DNA of 52,435 nucleotides from Chrysochromulina tobinii (GCA_001275005.1 JWZX01003258.1:1-52435), one strand, 5' to 3'. Numbered from the stretch's first letter, positions 9,091 through 23,500 are shown. Notes: generated by a model not told the origin, from the sequence alone. Made by a program: numbers and translations.

Positions 9091-9990
9091 AGAGCGAGAA
9101 GGAGAGCGAGGAACAGCGGCCTCGCCCGCCGCGGTCTTGCCCAAAGGCTTGCTGAGCGGACTCGTCTGCCTCTCACGTCCATCGACATCCCTCCAACACA
9201 TGCACGGCACAACCCCCGCCGGGCGGCCCTCTTCCAGCTCACGTCGACGCTCGTCCCCTTTCAGCAGGCGCCAGCGGTCCGTGCCGAAGTGGGCAGGCGC
9301 GAGGTCAGTCAGCCAGTCAGACCCCCCGCGCTCACCACACCACCGTCTCAAAGGACGGCTCCGCACCCTCGGTCAATCCGAGGTATTCACTGTGTCTTTT
9401 TATCGACTCTTATTGTTATTCGGTCGATAAGGATATATGAAACGTCCTCGATATTTACGGATACGCACGCCATACGTACAAAACGAAAAACCGGGTAACC
9501 TGGAGTTTCAAGTCGTGAAAGGCTCGACAGTGCCCGTTGCCCGATCCCCAATATTAACCGGTCGATTGGCGCCGGCGTCGTAGGAACTTCAATGCGTGCG
9601 CGCACACTGTGCAGTGGCCTCCTCCAGGCGTGACCACGTGCAATTTAAAATAGAATTTAGCGGCTTACGAAGGTATTTTTGATTTTATCCTATACACGAG
9701 CACGATAAAGACGCGGCCGGCCCCCAGTCTGTGTCGCTCGCGACTGTCGACGGTGAGCTCGTGAGGAGGGGCGAGAGGAGAGGTTGCCTCTTATGTGCGA
9801 GTATGTGCGAGAGGGAAGAATGATACACATGTCGCCTGAGCCCCCCTCACGCGAAGGCGCCGAGATCACGCGGTCGGAAGGGGCGCCATCATTGAAGGGG
9901 GAAGCGGAGCCGTTGGAGTGTCAAAGGCTCTGAGAGGGAGCGACGTCACGCTCACGGCCGCGACAAGGGGCACGCCCGTGGGCGTGCAGC
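9091..9990. other. Gene-free convergent region
   Basis: 900 bp between the 3' ends of the Ser/Pro-rich gene and the coiled-coil gene. It includes an AT-rich patch (about 9380-9480 and 9640-9700) and short chance frames only. No RNA gene or repeat family was identified. Confidence 0.5.
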
Positions 9991-10797
9991 TCAGCTGTCG
10001 CGCGTGGGGCTCGAGGCGCTGGTCGCGTTCGCGCGCAGCTTGAGCTTCTTCAGCTGCAGCAGCGAGGTCACGCTCTCCGAGAAGCCGTCGTCGAGCGGGC
10101 GCTTGGCGTCCGCGGGACACGAGCGGGGCGACGAGGGCACAGATCCCCAGCGCTGCGGAGGGAAGGCGTAGTCGGTGCGCGCCTGCAAGCGCGTCGGCTC
10201 GCTCAGGCACAGGGACGGGTGGGCACCGCCGAGGCCCACGCTCTGTTGGGGCGGAGGCGGCGTCGCCGAGTCCCAGTGTACTGGCTGGTCTGGGAGGCGC
10301 TGGCCGGGGGGCCCATCGCCCAGTGGCCCCTCGTCCGCCACGCGTCGCTTCTTACTCGAGCGCCACGCGCCGCCGTTCTCATCCGCACTTGCTGAGAACT
10401 CGCCCGCCTCTTGCAGCCGCTCCTTAAGCCGCTCGATCAGGCTCACAGTCGAGTGGCCTTCCCTCCGCAGCCGGCTGATCTCGTCCCGTAGCTGCAGGAT
10501 CTTGGCGGCGTGCGCCGGGCTCGCCCCGGTGCTCGCGACCACGTGCTGAAGAGATGGGCTGCTGCTGCTGCTGCTGCTGCTCAGGCTGCTGGCGTCGGTG
10601 GCAGCCGCCGGAGGTATGCTGTTCCGGTGGTGCGGCTCCACCACCAAGTCATCAAGCAGCTGCGATGAGGCGGCGTCGGCCTCGACACCAGCGGCTTGCA
10701 GACGCTTGAGGCGCTGGCGCGCGATCGCGCGGAAGGCAAGATGTGCGTTGCGGAGGGCAGGCTCCACCACCTCGGGCTCCTTGCCGCTGCCAGGCAT
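9991..10797 (-). CDS. Hypothetical coiled-coil protein with basic nuclear-type cluster
   Basis: Not recognised as a named family. The 268-residue frame starts at ATG 10797. The N-terminal 40 residues look helical and basic (ALRNAHLAFRAIARQRLKRLQ). A serine run (about 70-80) is followed by a good heptad-like helix (about 97-131: KILQLRDEISRLRREGH..LIERLKERLQ), a likely coiled-coil dimerisation segment, then SSKKRRV, a candidate monopartite nuclear localisation signal. The C-terminus is Pro/Ser-rich with a short Leu/Lys helix (TSLLQLKKLKLR). This layout would fit a nuclear regulatory or scaffold protein, but no DNA-binding domain is visible. It is transcribed in the same direction as the giant synthase, starting 703 bp downstream of that gene's stop. 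Confidence 0.6.
   Translation of the reverse strand: MPGSGKEPEVVEPALRNAHLAFRAIARQRLKRLQAAGVEADAASSQLLDDLVVEPHHRNSIPPAAATDASSLSSSSSSSSPSLQHVVASTGASPAHAAKILQLRDEISRLRREGHSTVSLIERLKERLQEAGEFSASADENGGAWRSSKKRRVADEGPLGDGPPGQRLPDQPVHWDSATPPPPQQSVGLGGAHPSLCLSEPTRLQARTDYAFPPQRWGSVPSSPRSCPADAKRPLDDGFSESVTSLLQLKKLKLRANATSASSPTRDS
10558..10581. repeat. (GCT)8 trinucleotide repeat
   Basis: Eight perfect GCT units, read as AGC serine codons in the coiled-coil gene. A longer tract of the same triplet occurs in the Snf2/RING gene. Confidence 0.9.
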
Positions 10798-11500
10798 GTT
10801 TCCGAACGCAGGCGCGCGCAGAACCTGCGAGCAACCGAAAGAGGACGAGCACGATGTTGAGCTGTGTTTCAGCGGCCGCAGCTACAGACCGGGGAGGTGG
10901 AAAGGCTGCCAGGGAGTTTGCAGCAGGGCGATTGGCCGAGAGCACTGCGCACCGACGAGCGGTCTGTGGCTAGAGCTTGTCGCTGTCGAGCGGAAGGGTG
11001 GTTCTAGCCTTCCGCTTTGTGCACACCACTAGCACACCCAGTAATTGCGACGCACCATCAGACGACTATGAATGGTCGGTCCGTTTCGTCGCAGTCCAAC
11101 AACGCTCCAGGCTCAACGCTCCACCGTTTCAATGGACGGGTCCGCACCCCACGGTCAACACAAGTACTGAGTACTCGCTCGCACGTGCTACTCAATTTCA
11201 CTGTGACTCCCCGTCCGCGCGTCCCTGCATTGTGTCTTTGTGTGCTGCCTGTGCGGTGCCGGTGTGGCGCTCCGGCGTGGGGCGCAGGGGGTTGCGCGGC
11301 GTGCGCGTTCTCTATATCTATATCTCTAACTCAGCCCCCAAAAACAGTAAAACTCCCCGCGCTCTGTGTCGCGAGGCTGCTTTGGATACTGTAACTGACT
11401 CACAAAGCTGTTCTCTCTCTCTAGTTCGAAGTTCCTCTCAACTGTTGTATTATTCACAGAAGTGGCTCGCTCATCAAGAGCGTCCGAGCGTTCAGCGGGT
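10798..11500. other. Gene-free stretch between coiled-coil gene and synthase 3' end
   Basis: 703 bp holding the downstream end of the giant synthase transcript and the promoter of the coiled-coil gene. A short TATATC repeat occurs near 11312-11325. Plus-strand frames here have no domain features. Confidence 0.5.
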
Positions 11501-14500
11501 TCAGCTCCCTGGGATCGCGATTCCCTCCTCGGCTAGCTGGTGAGACGTCCGTTTGCACGCCGCGATGATCTCGTCCACATCCTCTTGCGTGTGCGCCGTT
11601 GTGAGGAAGCATGTCCGCCCCTCCCAACAGTAGACCCCATTCTGGAGGAGAGTCTGAAAGAAGACGAGATTGAGCCGCGGGGGCACCTGGAATCGAATCA
11701 TCGAGCCGAAGTGGTCGATGCGCAGGGCGAGCCCCTGCTGAGCCCACCAGGCATTGAGACTCGAGGCTAGGTGCTCCGCTAAGCGATCGAGCTCCGGGAA
11801 GAGCGCGTCTCCGTGAGCCACGATGTGATCCAGCACGGCGCCCACAGCAGCCATGGCAAGTGGGTGCTTATGAAACGTACCCTCAAAATAGGTCGTCTCC
11901 AAATAGGTCGTCGTGGGCACCGAGGATCGCGCGTCGTCGTGGGCGTCGCCGCCACGAAGCTCGTTGCCACCGCTCACCCGCGCCAAGATGTTGCGAGGCC
12001 CGGCCACGCAGCCCACAGGAAAGCCCCCTCCAAGAGCCTTGCCATAGCACGAGAGGTCGCAGCGGATGCCAAGTTTCTCCTGGACCCCGCCCGCGGCGAC
12101 CCGGAAGCCTGTGACGACCTCGTCGAACACTAAGACGATGCCCCGGCGCTCAGTGAGCTGGCGCAGGGCTTCGAGGAAGGGCTTGGGAACCAAGCCGGGA
12201 TTGCGGTTCTGCACCGCCTCGCAAAAGACTCCCGCAATCTTCGCGGCGTGCTCGTCGATGTACGCGAGCGAGGCCTCCGTGTCATAAGGTAAGACGATGA
12301 GATCCTGCGTGTAGGAGGCTGGGATGCCCGGTGCCACAGGCGAGCACAAACCCGGCGCGCTCGGGTCGGCTGGAAAGCCGAGGAAGGCGTCAAAGTGGCC
12401 GTGGTACGAGTTCTCGAAGACGACTACCTTCGAGCGCCCGGTGTGGATCCGGCAGAGGCGGTAGGCGAGTGTGGTGGCCTCGGAGCCCGTGGTCACGAAG
12501 ACACAGCTCTCCATGCCGGTGAGGCGGCAGACCGTTGCAGCATTCCTTCGGGTCACACCATGCTCCCAACCAAGGGCCCATTGGTCGTTGCGAACCATGG
12601 CCAACACGGCATCCCTCACGAATGGTGGATTGTGACCGTAGACGACCGCGCCGAAGCCACCCGCGAGGTCAATGACCCGGTGCCCATCGGCGTCGATGAC
12701 GTGGCAGCTTCCCGCCGCGGCCGCCGCGCCCACGATTGGATGGCATGCCTCCTTGAACGGGAGGCAGAAGTTAGCAATGTTCCGGTTATCGCTCAGGCTC
12801 GGCCGCGCGCTCGCCACGTAGGCTTTCGACTGCACATGGGCGGCTTGGTACGCAGCCAGCAGGCTCGGAGAAAGCTCGGGTGACACGCCTGCGACGTCGT
12901 ACGGTCGGATAGGGCGTGCAGCAGGCCTCGAGAGCGCCGTCGTGGGCATTGGGCTCGCGCGCGCGGGCAATGCGAGAGCCGGCTGCAGGGAAGATGGCTC
13001 GGAGGATAGCCGGGGCGATGAGACGGGCGAGGCCGGAGGCGGCGACGGCGGCAGCGATGGCGGAGGGGATGAGGCCGGGGGACCGAACCACTCAGACGAT
13101 GATCCAGCCTCAGAGGGTGGCAGGGGGGCAGAGGATGGCGGGGGCTCGGCGTGGTCGAGGAGCAAGGGCCACACTGTCTGCACAAACCACAGGACGCTGG
13201 TTTCCCGTCCGCAGACCGAGAGCTCCCCGCCTTGAAGGTGGCAGTACAGGTTGGAGGAGAAGTCGAAGGGTCCTGACGCCTCCTCCATGGCAGCTTCCAT
13301 GGCAGTTTCATAGCAGTTCTCCCACGGGAGGTGGTCCCCGATCGGCGACGGCCCAAGTATGTCGCCGTCTGGCCGCTCCACTCCGTCGTAGCCGAGGAAG
13401 TTGAGCTGCACTCCATCGTACGTATTCTCGTCGTAGAGCTCTCCGAATTCTCCAAAGGCATACTCGGCAAAGAGACGGCGATAGATGGGTGCCAGGCACT
13501 GCATGGTCTTCAGAGCGCGCCGAACATTCTCGTCAAACGGCAGGGCCGGCTCGTGCTCGAAGATCGCACCATACTCCCGTTGAACCATCCCAAAGATCTT
13601 GCTGTTGCTCGAGTCGCGGCAGTTGTCCGTAAGCAAGAATGGCCCGAGCCGCACACCGAGAGCTTCGAGCGTCAGCACGATGACCGTTGCGTAAAAGGCC
13701 TCGGCCAGCGGCACTCTGTTCTCCTTGCTGATCCGATTCACGAGTGCGGGCATGCCGGGTGGGACCACGAGACTCTCGGCCTTGTAGCAATTGCATGCCC
13801 GATTGGCTGCGATCATTTCGGCTCGGAAAAGGGGCGTCGAAACCACCCGAAAGACGTCGCCGAGCATCTCGTCAGTCCGGTACTGATGGTAATCCATCGA
13901 CACTAGGTGGTCAGCTTCGGCCGTGTGCCAGGTGCCCGTTTGATCGGAAAGGAAGCGAAGGGCGAACCCGTCGAAGAGCAAGTGGTGCAAGTGGAGCATC
14001 CTGTCCCCGTGGCAAAAATAGACGAGATTCGAGAGGTCGTCCAGCTGCCGAGGCGACGCAAACTGCGGCAGGTCGTCTTCGCTGCGCTGCCCATTCCAGC
14101 GCCAGCGCCCGGTTTCATCACAGGCGACCACCGTTCGAAGGCTGCAATGTGCTCTGAACCACCATTGGGCGGCCGCGACGTCGGTGGGGACGGCGTACCA
14201 ATATTCCTTGGGGTGCTTGAGAGTATCGACGAGGTAGGGGCTCTGGATGGGCCCAGTGGGTCGGCTGGATGGGCCGGGGGGGTTGTGAGGGCCCAGGGCT
14301 GGCAGGGGACGCTGCAGCAGCAAGGTGGTTACATCCTCGGGCTCCTCGTGGAGCACAAAGTCATCGGGGATCGCATGCAAGATGGAGGTGCCGGGTGGGG
14401 ATGGGGTGAGGGGTCCGGATCTCCCCCTCATCTCCGGAGATGCCCTCGGAGATTCCCTCGGAGATGGCGTCGGTCGCCGGTTCAGGACATCGTCTACCAC

Positions 14501-17500
14501 TCCCAGCAGCACATCGGCCCTCATCGTGACCCCGAGGTGATGGAGGTGATCTGAGATGGCGTGTGCTGTGGGACATTCGAAGACGAGAGTAGGTGACAAG
14601 GTGTAATTGGTCAAGGCGCGAAGGCGAGCGGCGAGACGAACAGCACCGACAGATGTCAGGCCCGAAGAGATCAGAGGTGCATCCCAGATCCCCAGCGACG
14701 GCTGCACAAGCGCCTTCCAGCTTGGGTCCGCTGGTGGCAGGGCTTCGCCAGACAGCGAGAACGACCTCCGCCGGAATCGGAGCCCGTTTGCCGGGCGAGG
14801 CAGAGACTTCGAACTGGACCTAAGGACAAGAACAACGTGCGCGATCGTCCCACTGTAGCCGAAGGAGCTCGTGCCCCCCATGGCGCTACGAGTGGCTACC
14901 CTCTGTGCGGGCAGCACGTGGCGCGAAGCAGAGCCATGCAGGTGAGCACTCACGTGCGGATTGAGCTGTCGCAACTGAGCGTTGCCAGCAGCACCGCCCT
15001 GCAGAGCCTGCTGCAGCTGTAGCAGACCGAGCTGCCCCGCGGCCGCTTCGGCGTGTCCGACACTCGCCTTGACCGCACCTACCACGAAAGGTAAGGGGCG
15101 CGTCGCATGGACCGCGGCTATGGCACCCACCTCCGTCGGGTCCCCGAGCGCCGTACCGGTTCCGTGCGCTTCAACATAACTCCACTCGTCGAGGGAAGCA
15201 TTCGAACGGCCGAGGGCCGCAAGCAGCAACAGACGCTGCGCCGAGCCGTTTGGCGCCGTGAGACTCGCGGACCTCCCATCACTTCGAACCGCGCTGCCGC
15301 TGAACAAGAAACCTGTTTCGCCGCCACACTGCATGACGAGCGCACCCACGCCCTCGGAGCGAACGTAGCCATTGGCACGCGCATCCAGCGTCTTGCAACG
15401 CCCGTCCACTGAAAGCATTCCTGCTGCGGCCGAGCCAAGCGTGCCATGTGGGACGAGCTTCAGGCTTACCGCGAGCGCGAGTGCATCGGTGCAATCGCCC
15501 CCCTTGACCGCGAACGAAGCCCAGTGCGCCGCCGTCAGTGCCGATGCGCACGCCGTGTCTATGCTCGAGCACGGACCCTGCAGCCCGAGGACAAAGCACA
15601 GCCGTCCGGCCGCGACAGAGACATTGTCACCTGTCATCGCATACGTGGAAGCACGAGCTTTGAGTGGCTGAGCGAAGATCCAATCCGGTCGCTCGATGCC
15701 GAGAAAGACCCCAGACTCGCCTCCCAAGAGAGAAGATCGACGGTGCCAAGCGCCGTGCAGAGCGGTGTATCCATGCTCAAGCAGCAGACGCTGCTGAGGA
15801 TCCATCACATACGCCTCCTCCGTCGAGATCTCAAAAGCTCGCTCGTCGAAGTGATGCGCGCCTTGGAGGAAGCCGCCATGAAGGACGCACGAAGCCTGCA
15901 CGTTCGTGAGCTCTTTGACGTCCACTGCGAGAGACAGTACCCACCGTGCGACAGGGACGCTGCCCACCGCGTCGCCCAGCGCACTCGTCAGCTGCGCGCA
16001 GGCCGCTTCACTGCTGCATCCGCCGGGCCAACGGCCAGAAGTGCTCACAACCCTGATCTCGACACCACCAGCGCTCGCCAGCTTCGGCACCCTGCCAACA
16101 GACGTAGCACGCGCCTCCCCCAGCTGATCAAGCACGTGAGCTGCCACCGCTCGCGCCGTTGGATGCTCAAAGATGAGCGTCGCAGATAAAGGCACTCCTG
16201 CCAGAGCGCGCAGCCGCGATGCAAGCTCCGTCGCCGCCAGCGAGTCGATACCCACCTCCATCAGCGGTGACTCCGCTTTCAGCGCCACCCGCTCACCCGG
16301 CACCAGCGCTTCCACAAGCCGCAACACGGCTGCTTCCGCATGCGCCCGCCGCTCGCTCACAGGCAGCGCGCCAACACTCTCTGCGAATGATGATCGCGAT
16401 GCCGGCGCTGCCAACGCAGAGCTCTGGTCACGCTCATTACGGCGCTCATACGCCGCGAGCTCTTCGAAGCGCCGCTCCGACGCATCCGACAGGTCGCTCA
16501 GCAGCTCTCGCACCTCGGACCGATGCACGAGCTGCACGCTCCGCTCAAGCCCACGATCGCACACGCTCAGCTGCGCCGCGAGGCACGCTGCGTACTCTTC
16601 AAGCGAGATCCCGCACATGCCCACCATCGACATCTTACGCGATGCGAGCAGAGCGTACCCAGCAGCGCCCATTCCAGCGCCCCCAACCATCGGCCACTGC
16701 ACAGCGAGCGACACAACTCCGATCTTCCGCCGACAGAGTGCGAGACCGTCAAGGCTGCCGTTTGCTGCGGCGTAGCTCGCTTGCCCAACGTTCGAAAGGC
16801 CGGAGCCCACCGACGAGAAGAAAACCATGCACTCCAGAGGCGTCGATGCCGAGCCGCAGTGCAAGTGCCACGCGCCGACGGCTTTGGCGGCGCCGACGTG
16901 GATCATGCCGCCGAGCGTCACGTCGCTCACCAACCCCGTCGCGTTCTCGCCTGCTGCGTGCAACACGCCGCTCGTCGGCTCGTACTGCAGCAACGCTCGA
17001 ATCTGGGCGCCGCATGCAGCGTCGCAGCTCACCACGCAAGCTTCTGCCATCACTCCCACCGCCGCCGCGCTCAGCCTGCAGCTGCGCGACGAGAGCACCA
17101 CACGCCGCGCGCCGTGCTTCAACAGCAGCCCAGCCGCTCGCACTCCCAGCCCTCCGAGCCCGCCCGTGATCACATACGACCCGCTGCTCCTCATCGCATC
17201 TTGACGGCCACTGCTGTGCGCGACGTTCTTCCGAAGACGAGACACGAGCCGCGTGCCGCCGCCGCTCCACGACACCTCCGCCTCAGCATTGCCCATATGC
17301 AACAACGCACGAGCGACGGCTTGCGTCTTGGCACCTTCCGATGCAGCGACGCTACGCACCGTGAGCGCCGTCAGCTCGAGCCGCACGACGCGTGCCAAGC
17401 TCACCGCTCCACCGTGGGTCGAGCCACTCAGAACAAGCAAGCTCAGTCGCTCGCGTGAGACCTTCTGAGCGAGCGCTAGCACAAGCCCCAGCTCGCGGAT

Positions 17501-20500
17501 CTCATGCGACGCCCGCGTCGTGTGTTGACGAAGCAGCACGGCCACCGTGCTCGGGGCACGTGCTGTCACAAAGGCTGAGCCGCACTTAGTTGAACCAACG
17601 ACGAGAACGGCGACGACGGGAGGCAGAGGCGTACGCTCAGAGTCTATCGTCCAGCACGCAGTGTATGTAGCCGATGCACCGGCTCCTACAGTACGCTGCT
17701 TGCCAAATCTATCGCCAGAGTCACCAAGCCATGGGAATGCGCGGCGTCGATATGAAATTCGGTTCCACGCCCTGTCATCAGCTCCGGAGCCATGACGAGC
17801 CAGGACTGCGCTTGCAATCGTTCCAGTGAGTCCAAATGCACTCACCATAGCGACCCCCTCGGTACAAAGGGGCCCAGCTTGCACTGGCAAACACACGGCT
17901 TGGCTCAGGACTGCAGCCACGTGAGAGCTCACTACACGGAGCTGTGCGTTTGGAAACGTCGTCCTCGTGCCGAGTGTAAGGGCAGCTCGCAAAAGCCCCG
18001 GGAGTCCAGACGCACCCTCCGTGTGCCCTGTGGTGGCCTTGAGCGATCCGACGGATACACAACCTCGGCCAGCCACAGCGGCACTGTACGAGCGCATTTC
18101 TATGGGGTCGCCGAGCTTGGTGCCCGTCCCATGTGCCTCGTACCAGCCTGGCCCGTTGATGCCAACCGAAGCCGCGCTCATTACGGCATTGAACAAACCA
18201 AGTTGTGCAGGCCCATTGGGCGCCGTGAGGCTTGCGCTACGTCCATCCTGCCGAACCATGGCCCCACTCACGCTCGTTTGCACCTCGGCATCTTCGAGGA
18301 GCACGGTCGAGCATGCCTCGCCCCTTCCCATGCCATCCGCTCGCTGGTCGAAGGTGAAACAGCGGCCAGACAGAGAGATCATGCCAGCTCGGGCGAAGGC
18401 GATCGTCACACTTGGCACGAGGATGAGGTTCAGACCCGAAGCGAGAGCTCCGGAGCACTCCTGTCGCTGCAAGGCGGACAGTGCAGAATGCACGGCAACC
18501 AAGGCCGACGCACACGCGGTGTTGTTCGCCACGCACGGCCCTTGCAAACCAAGCACGTATGACACCCGACCTGCAGCAATTGGCAGCCCGCTAGATGTGA
18601 CTTCAAAAGCGCTCACGGGAAGTGAGGCCAAGACGTCAACGAAGTCGAGCTTATCTATGCCAACAAAGACGCCGATATCACGGTGCGACGCCACGCAGTG
18701 TGAGCTCTCGCTCCGCGAGAAAGCCTCATATGCCCGTTCGAGGTGCAGGCGCTGAATAGGATCCATGAGCGTTGCCTCGGCAGCAGAAATTTTAAAGGCT
18801 GAGTTATCGAAGAGCGTGATGGAGCCAAGCAAGCCCACCGGAAAGCCATCAGACTGCTCTGGTCGTGTTGGGGGTGGGTATGAGATCGAATCGACACCGC
18901 CGGCGCTTTGCATCCACAATGCATCTCGGGAGGCAGCGCCCCCAGGAAGAGCTGAGCTCACACCGCGCACCCCGGCGACGGTTGAGGATCGAGGGCTAGA
19001 AACTCTAGACGGTGCCATGATGGGCTCTGCATGGGTCTGCTGCGGGACTAGATACTCGAATAGCGTACGCACGGTAGGATAATCGATTGCAAGAGTGGGC
19101 GGGAGGCTGCGTTCGGTCCCCACAGCACGTTGCAGCTCATTGCGAAGATGCACGACGGCGAGGGAATCCATTCCGCCTTCCATGAGAGGTGTATCAGGTT
19201 CAATCGCAGCGCTCGTGCTGTTCATGACCATTTGAAGAATGCTCTGAAGGCTCAATGCTGGCATTCTCGTCACCGACTCCGACCTTAAGACGGGGAGCAA
19301 AGGAAGGGGGGCTCTGTGCAGTGCAGTGAGCGAGTGAAGGTATCCACTGCGGTGGGATGCGATGACTGTAGACCAGTGAGCCTGGAGCACTGCGACGTTC
19401 TCGTTGCAAACGAGCGACCGTGCGAGGACGGTGCAGACGAGCGCGTGATCGATGAGTTCCAGACCGTTCAGGCGGCTGAGAGAGCCAAACGAAGTGTCCT
19501 TCTGATCGCCGGCCGTCGTCGCCAAGGCACCCCACGCGATGCTAGTGCTCTTGAGCCCCTCACCTCTTCTGAAGGTGGCGAGAGAGGCTATGGCGCTGTT
19601 CGCCGCAGCGTAGGGTGCCTGATGCTTCGAGTAAAAGTCCAACACGCTCGCAGCAGACCCACAGAGGCCGAAATCATCCAGCTTGGTGCCTCGCAACGCC
19701 GCGTGCAGTGTTTGAGCCGCATGAACTTTGGGGCCGTACATGGCTTGGAGAGCGTTTGATTGCCACGCTCCTAGCTGGCCCGAGGAAAACGCGGAGGCGA
19801 GATGAGTGACTCCATTCAGCCGTTTGGACGGAGACATGAGTTGAATCAGAGATGTGCGAAGGTTCGTGTCGTCTGCGACGTCGCACGCCGTGACTCGCAC
19901 GGCGCGGCACCTGCCCATCCACAGGGCAGCACCGGTTGTGTCACACAATCGGCCCGATCGAGACATGAGCACCAGGCTGCTTGGCGCCACCGTGTCCCAA
20001 ATCACTCGTGCAGCGATCAGGCCAAGACCGCCCAACCCGCCCGTGATGACACGAATCCCTCCGCGAGTTGCACGGGCGTCTGCAGCTATGTGGGCCGCGG
20101 AAGCTTCTGCTACGATGACCGCATGGCCCCGGAGAGCGCCGCCGCCTTGCATGCAGTGGCTTTGACGAAATCCTATGTCCCTGAGAAGCCCTTCCCACTG
20201 CCTCCAATTGAGCATGGGGCTGGATTGACCAAGCCGTTCCGGGTCTCGGCTTTCGTGGAAAAGCCACCAGCCGTCTGTCAGTCCGAACGTCATCTGCGTG
20301 AACGCATCGGTCGTGAGAGCCTCGTTCACGACCATCAATCCCGCCGGCCGGAGGAGTTGGTGGCAGTGGCAGAGTGTGGTGCGGATGAGAGGCGTGGCAT
20401 GGAGACAGTTGGTGGCGATCAGCAAGTCGAATTGAGCGCTAGCAAAGCCCTGCCGGCGTGGGTCTGCATCGATGTTGAGCAAGGAGTACTGGACAAAGGA

Positions 20501-23500
20501 GAAGGCTGCAAAGCGAGTTTGCGCCTGGACCAAGAACACGCGAGAGACGTCCGTGAACACGTAGCGCTCGCAGCGGCCATTGAGGATAGGCAAGAGGACA
20601 GATGTAGTGCCGCCCGTCCCGGCGCCCACCTCCAGCGCCACCATCGGCTGCGGCCTTGGTTGGCGTTTGAGGACGGCCTGCAGCACAGCCTGCATGCAGC
20701 CATTGTAAAACTGGCTGATCGTCGCGTCCTCGTACACGGGCCTCAACATCTCCATCGATCCACCGGGGAAGAGCAACTCCTGATACGGGATCGTGCAGTT
20801 CAACGCGTCGACGAGGCGTTCACCGCAATGGACGGCCAAAGCAAGCTCAGCCGATCCTTCTTCCTTGGCGGCTGCAAGGGCGCGAGCCTTGGATAACATG
20901 GACGTTGGATGCTGCGTGGCAAGCCACGCGCGCAGCAAGCGGTGATGCCACAGAGGCGAGTCGAGCCTCAGGCTACTACTCATTGCGTCCGAGATGTACT
21001 GGTTACAGAGGGCGATCAGCATCGAATACGAGCGCATCAGCTGCTGCAAGTCTATCTTTGCCGCCGAGGCGGTGACGTGTGCGATCAACTCCTGCCTCAG
21101 GCTGTTCAGCCCCACTAGCGTGCACCTTGGGAACTCGGACAGGTGCACAAGCCGGGGAACGTGCATCGTACCCGAAGCGAAGCAAGCCTCGGGTTCGAAC
21201 GAGAACGCCTGCTTCAGTCCGTCGATGTGGCCTCCGGGCAGCTGCAGGTGCTCGTAGCCCGCGAGAGGCATCGCTTGTTGGAGAGGAGCATCCAGGCACC
21301 CGAGGCGCAAGCTCGCAAGCTCCGCTCGGGCAGACCGCGCCAGACCCCACAGGCCAGCATGTGTGCTCCTCGAGCATTCGAGCTGAGTTCCGAGGGTGCA
21401 TAGCCATAGAGGGGGTGCATGCTGATTCGTTTGGAACACTTGCAGCAACGAAAGCACACATTCGAGCAGCCCAAGATCGTGAACAGCCAACGCGGAGCGC
21501 GGGGCATAGAGCAGGCATGCATCACACGCAGATGCGTTGGCGAGCCTATTGGGATGCGTAGGCAGCGCGTTGGACGGCCCTATTACGAGAATCGACGCCC
21601 CGACAGGTTTCAGCTCGGCAAGCTCGGATGCGCAGCTCCATTGCATGCTATAGAGCCATGGTAGCCTGTCTTTGCTCCCGGAAGACTCCTGGAGGATGGC
21701 GGCCTCGCGCTCGGACGTCTGGCTGCATGGAAACGCTCGCCTTCGGAAGGTGAGATGAACCGGCCTCTGACCAGGTGGGGGCATGCTGCCAAAGAGTACG
21801 GCATGCGCGATGGTGCCGCTGTATCCAAAGGAGCTCACACACCCGAGACATCGATCGTGCATGCCCCAAAGTGCTGCAAGGTGCGTGCCGTATGCATCCC
21901 TCGGATTCGTCACATTTCGGACGTGAGGATTCATGACACGTAGATGACTGTTCGGCGCTGTGATTCGGCTGCACAAACTCTGAAGAACAGACAGCAAGCC
22001 TGCTAGCCCGGCTGCAATTTCGGTGTGACCAAGGCAGGCTTTCACACCGCCGATGGCAACCCGACGCGCCCCAATTACCGCCAAAGATTTGGCCTCGACC
22101 GGATCACCCAAGGCTGTGCCTGTGCCATGCGCTTCGTGAGCGACCAGGCCATCTGCAGAGGAGGCGTCAGCTTCGGCATGGGCCGTATGTATCAGTTCGT
22201 ACTGCGCCTGACCATTCGGCGCCGTGAGGCTCGCAGAGCGTCCATCCTGACGAACGGTGCTCCCACCCACCGTGCTCCCTCCCACGCCGACCAGCCCAGA
22301 ACTAGACTGCAATACAATGGCGCTGCACGCTTCACCTCGCACGTATCCATCCGCTCGCACATCAAAGGTGTGACAGCGCCCAAGAGCCGAGGTCATCCCC
22401 GCCAGAGCTAAGCTCCATGAAGCAATCGGTGTGAGCATGAGGTTGACTGCTGCGGATACGGCTGCATGGCATTCGGACTGCTGGATGGTGCGCACTGCAG
22501 CGTGCGTGGCGACCAGAGCAGTCGAGCATGCGGTATCGTAGGAGATGCAAGGGCCATGCAGGTCCAGCACGTACGAGATCCGGCCAGATGCGATGGAAGC
22601 GTCTGCTCCGGTGGCTGTGTACGCGTTCCCCGGGCGCGTGGCAAGCATGAAGGCGAATTCGAAGGCCGTGAGACCCACAAAGACGCCTGTGAGATTGGCG
22701 CGATCGGAGCGTCTCGGGCCTACAACCTCGGCAGCGTGTAGCGCAGCATACGCTTGCTCAAGGAGAAGACGCTGCTGTGGATCCATGGCCACAGCTTCGG
22801 CGGCTGCCACGTTGAACATGGACGCGTCGAAGAGGTCGTGTCCGCACAGGAAGCCACCGTAACGCACACGGCTGCCCACTGCCTCCGACCCTTCTCGAAA
22901 GGGATGGTCATCATCCCACCGATTTGGTGGCACTTCGCAAATCACGTCGCAGCTTTGAGACAGCATACGCAAAGCGCCGCTACCAGTACCCGGAAAGCGG
23001 TGGTTGGCAGACGCGATGGCAACGGGCCCCAAAGGCACGGGCGCAGCCACTCTGGCCCGAGTCGTTGGCGCTGCGTTTGGTGCACTGCGTCCACTCACGC
23101 AGCCCGCGAGATACTCGGAGAGAAGCCGCGTCGTTGGGGCTTCAAACAGCAGTGTGGCGGGCAACGACAATTTGAAAAGGTCTGCCAGCTGGGAGACAAG
23201 AACCACAGACTGCAACGAGTTGAGACCGGCATCCATGAGCGGCGCATCGAGGGCAACATCAGAGGCTAGATGGCGCCGAAGCTGCTCTGAGACCGTCTGG
23301 ACGATGGTGCCGCCGAGGCCGTCTATCTCCTCTCGAGCGGCCACTAGTGGCGCAGGCTGTGAGGTCTTCACGATGGGTGCCGGCAACTTGTTCCGGTCGA
23401 TCTTGTCACTTGCAGTGCGCGGCCATGCATTGAGACCGATGATCAGACTGGGCAGCATATATACCGGCAGTGTCTGGCGCAAACCCTCGAGAGCTGGAAC

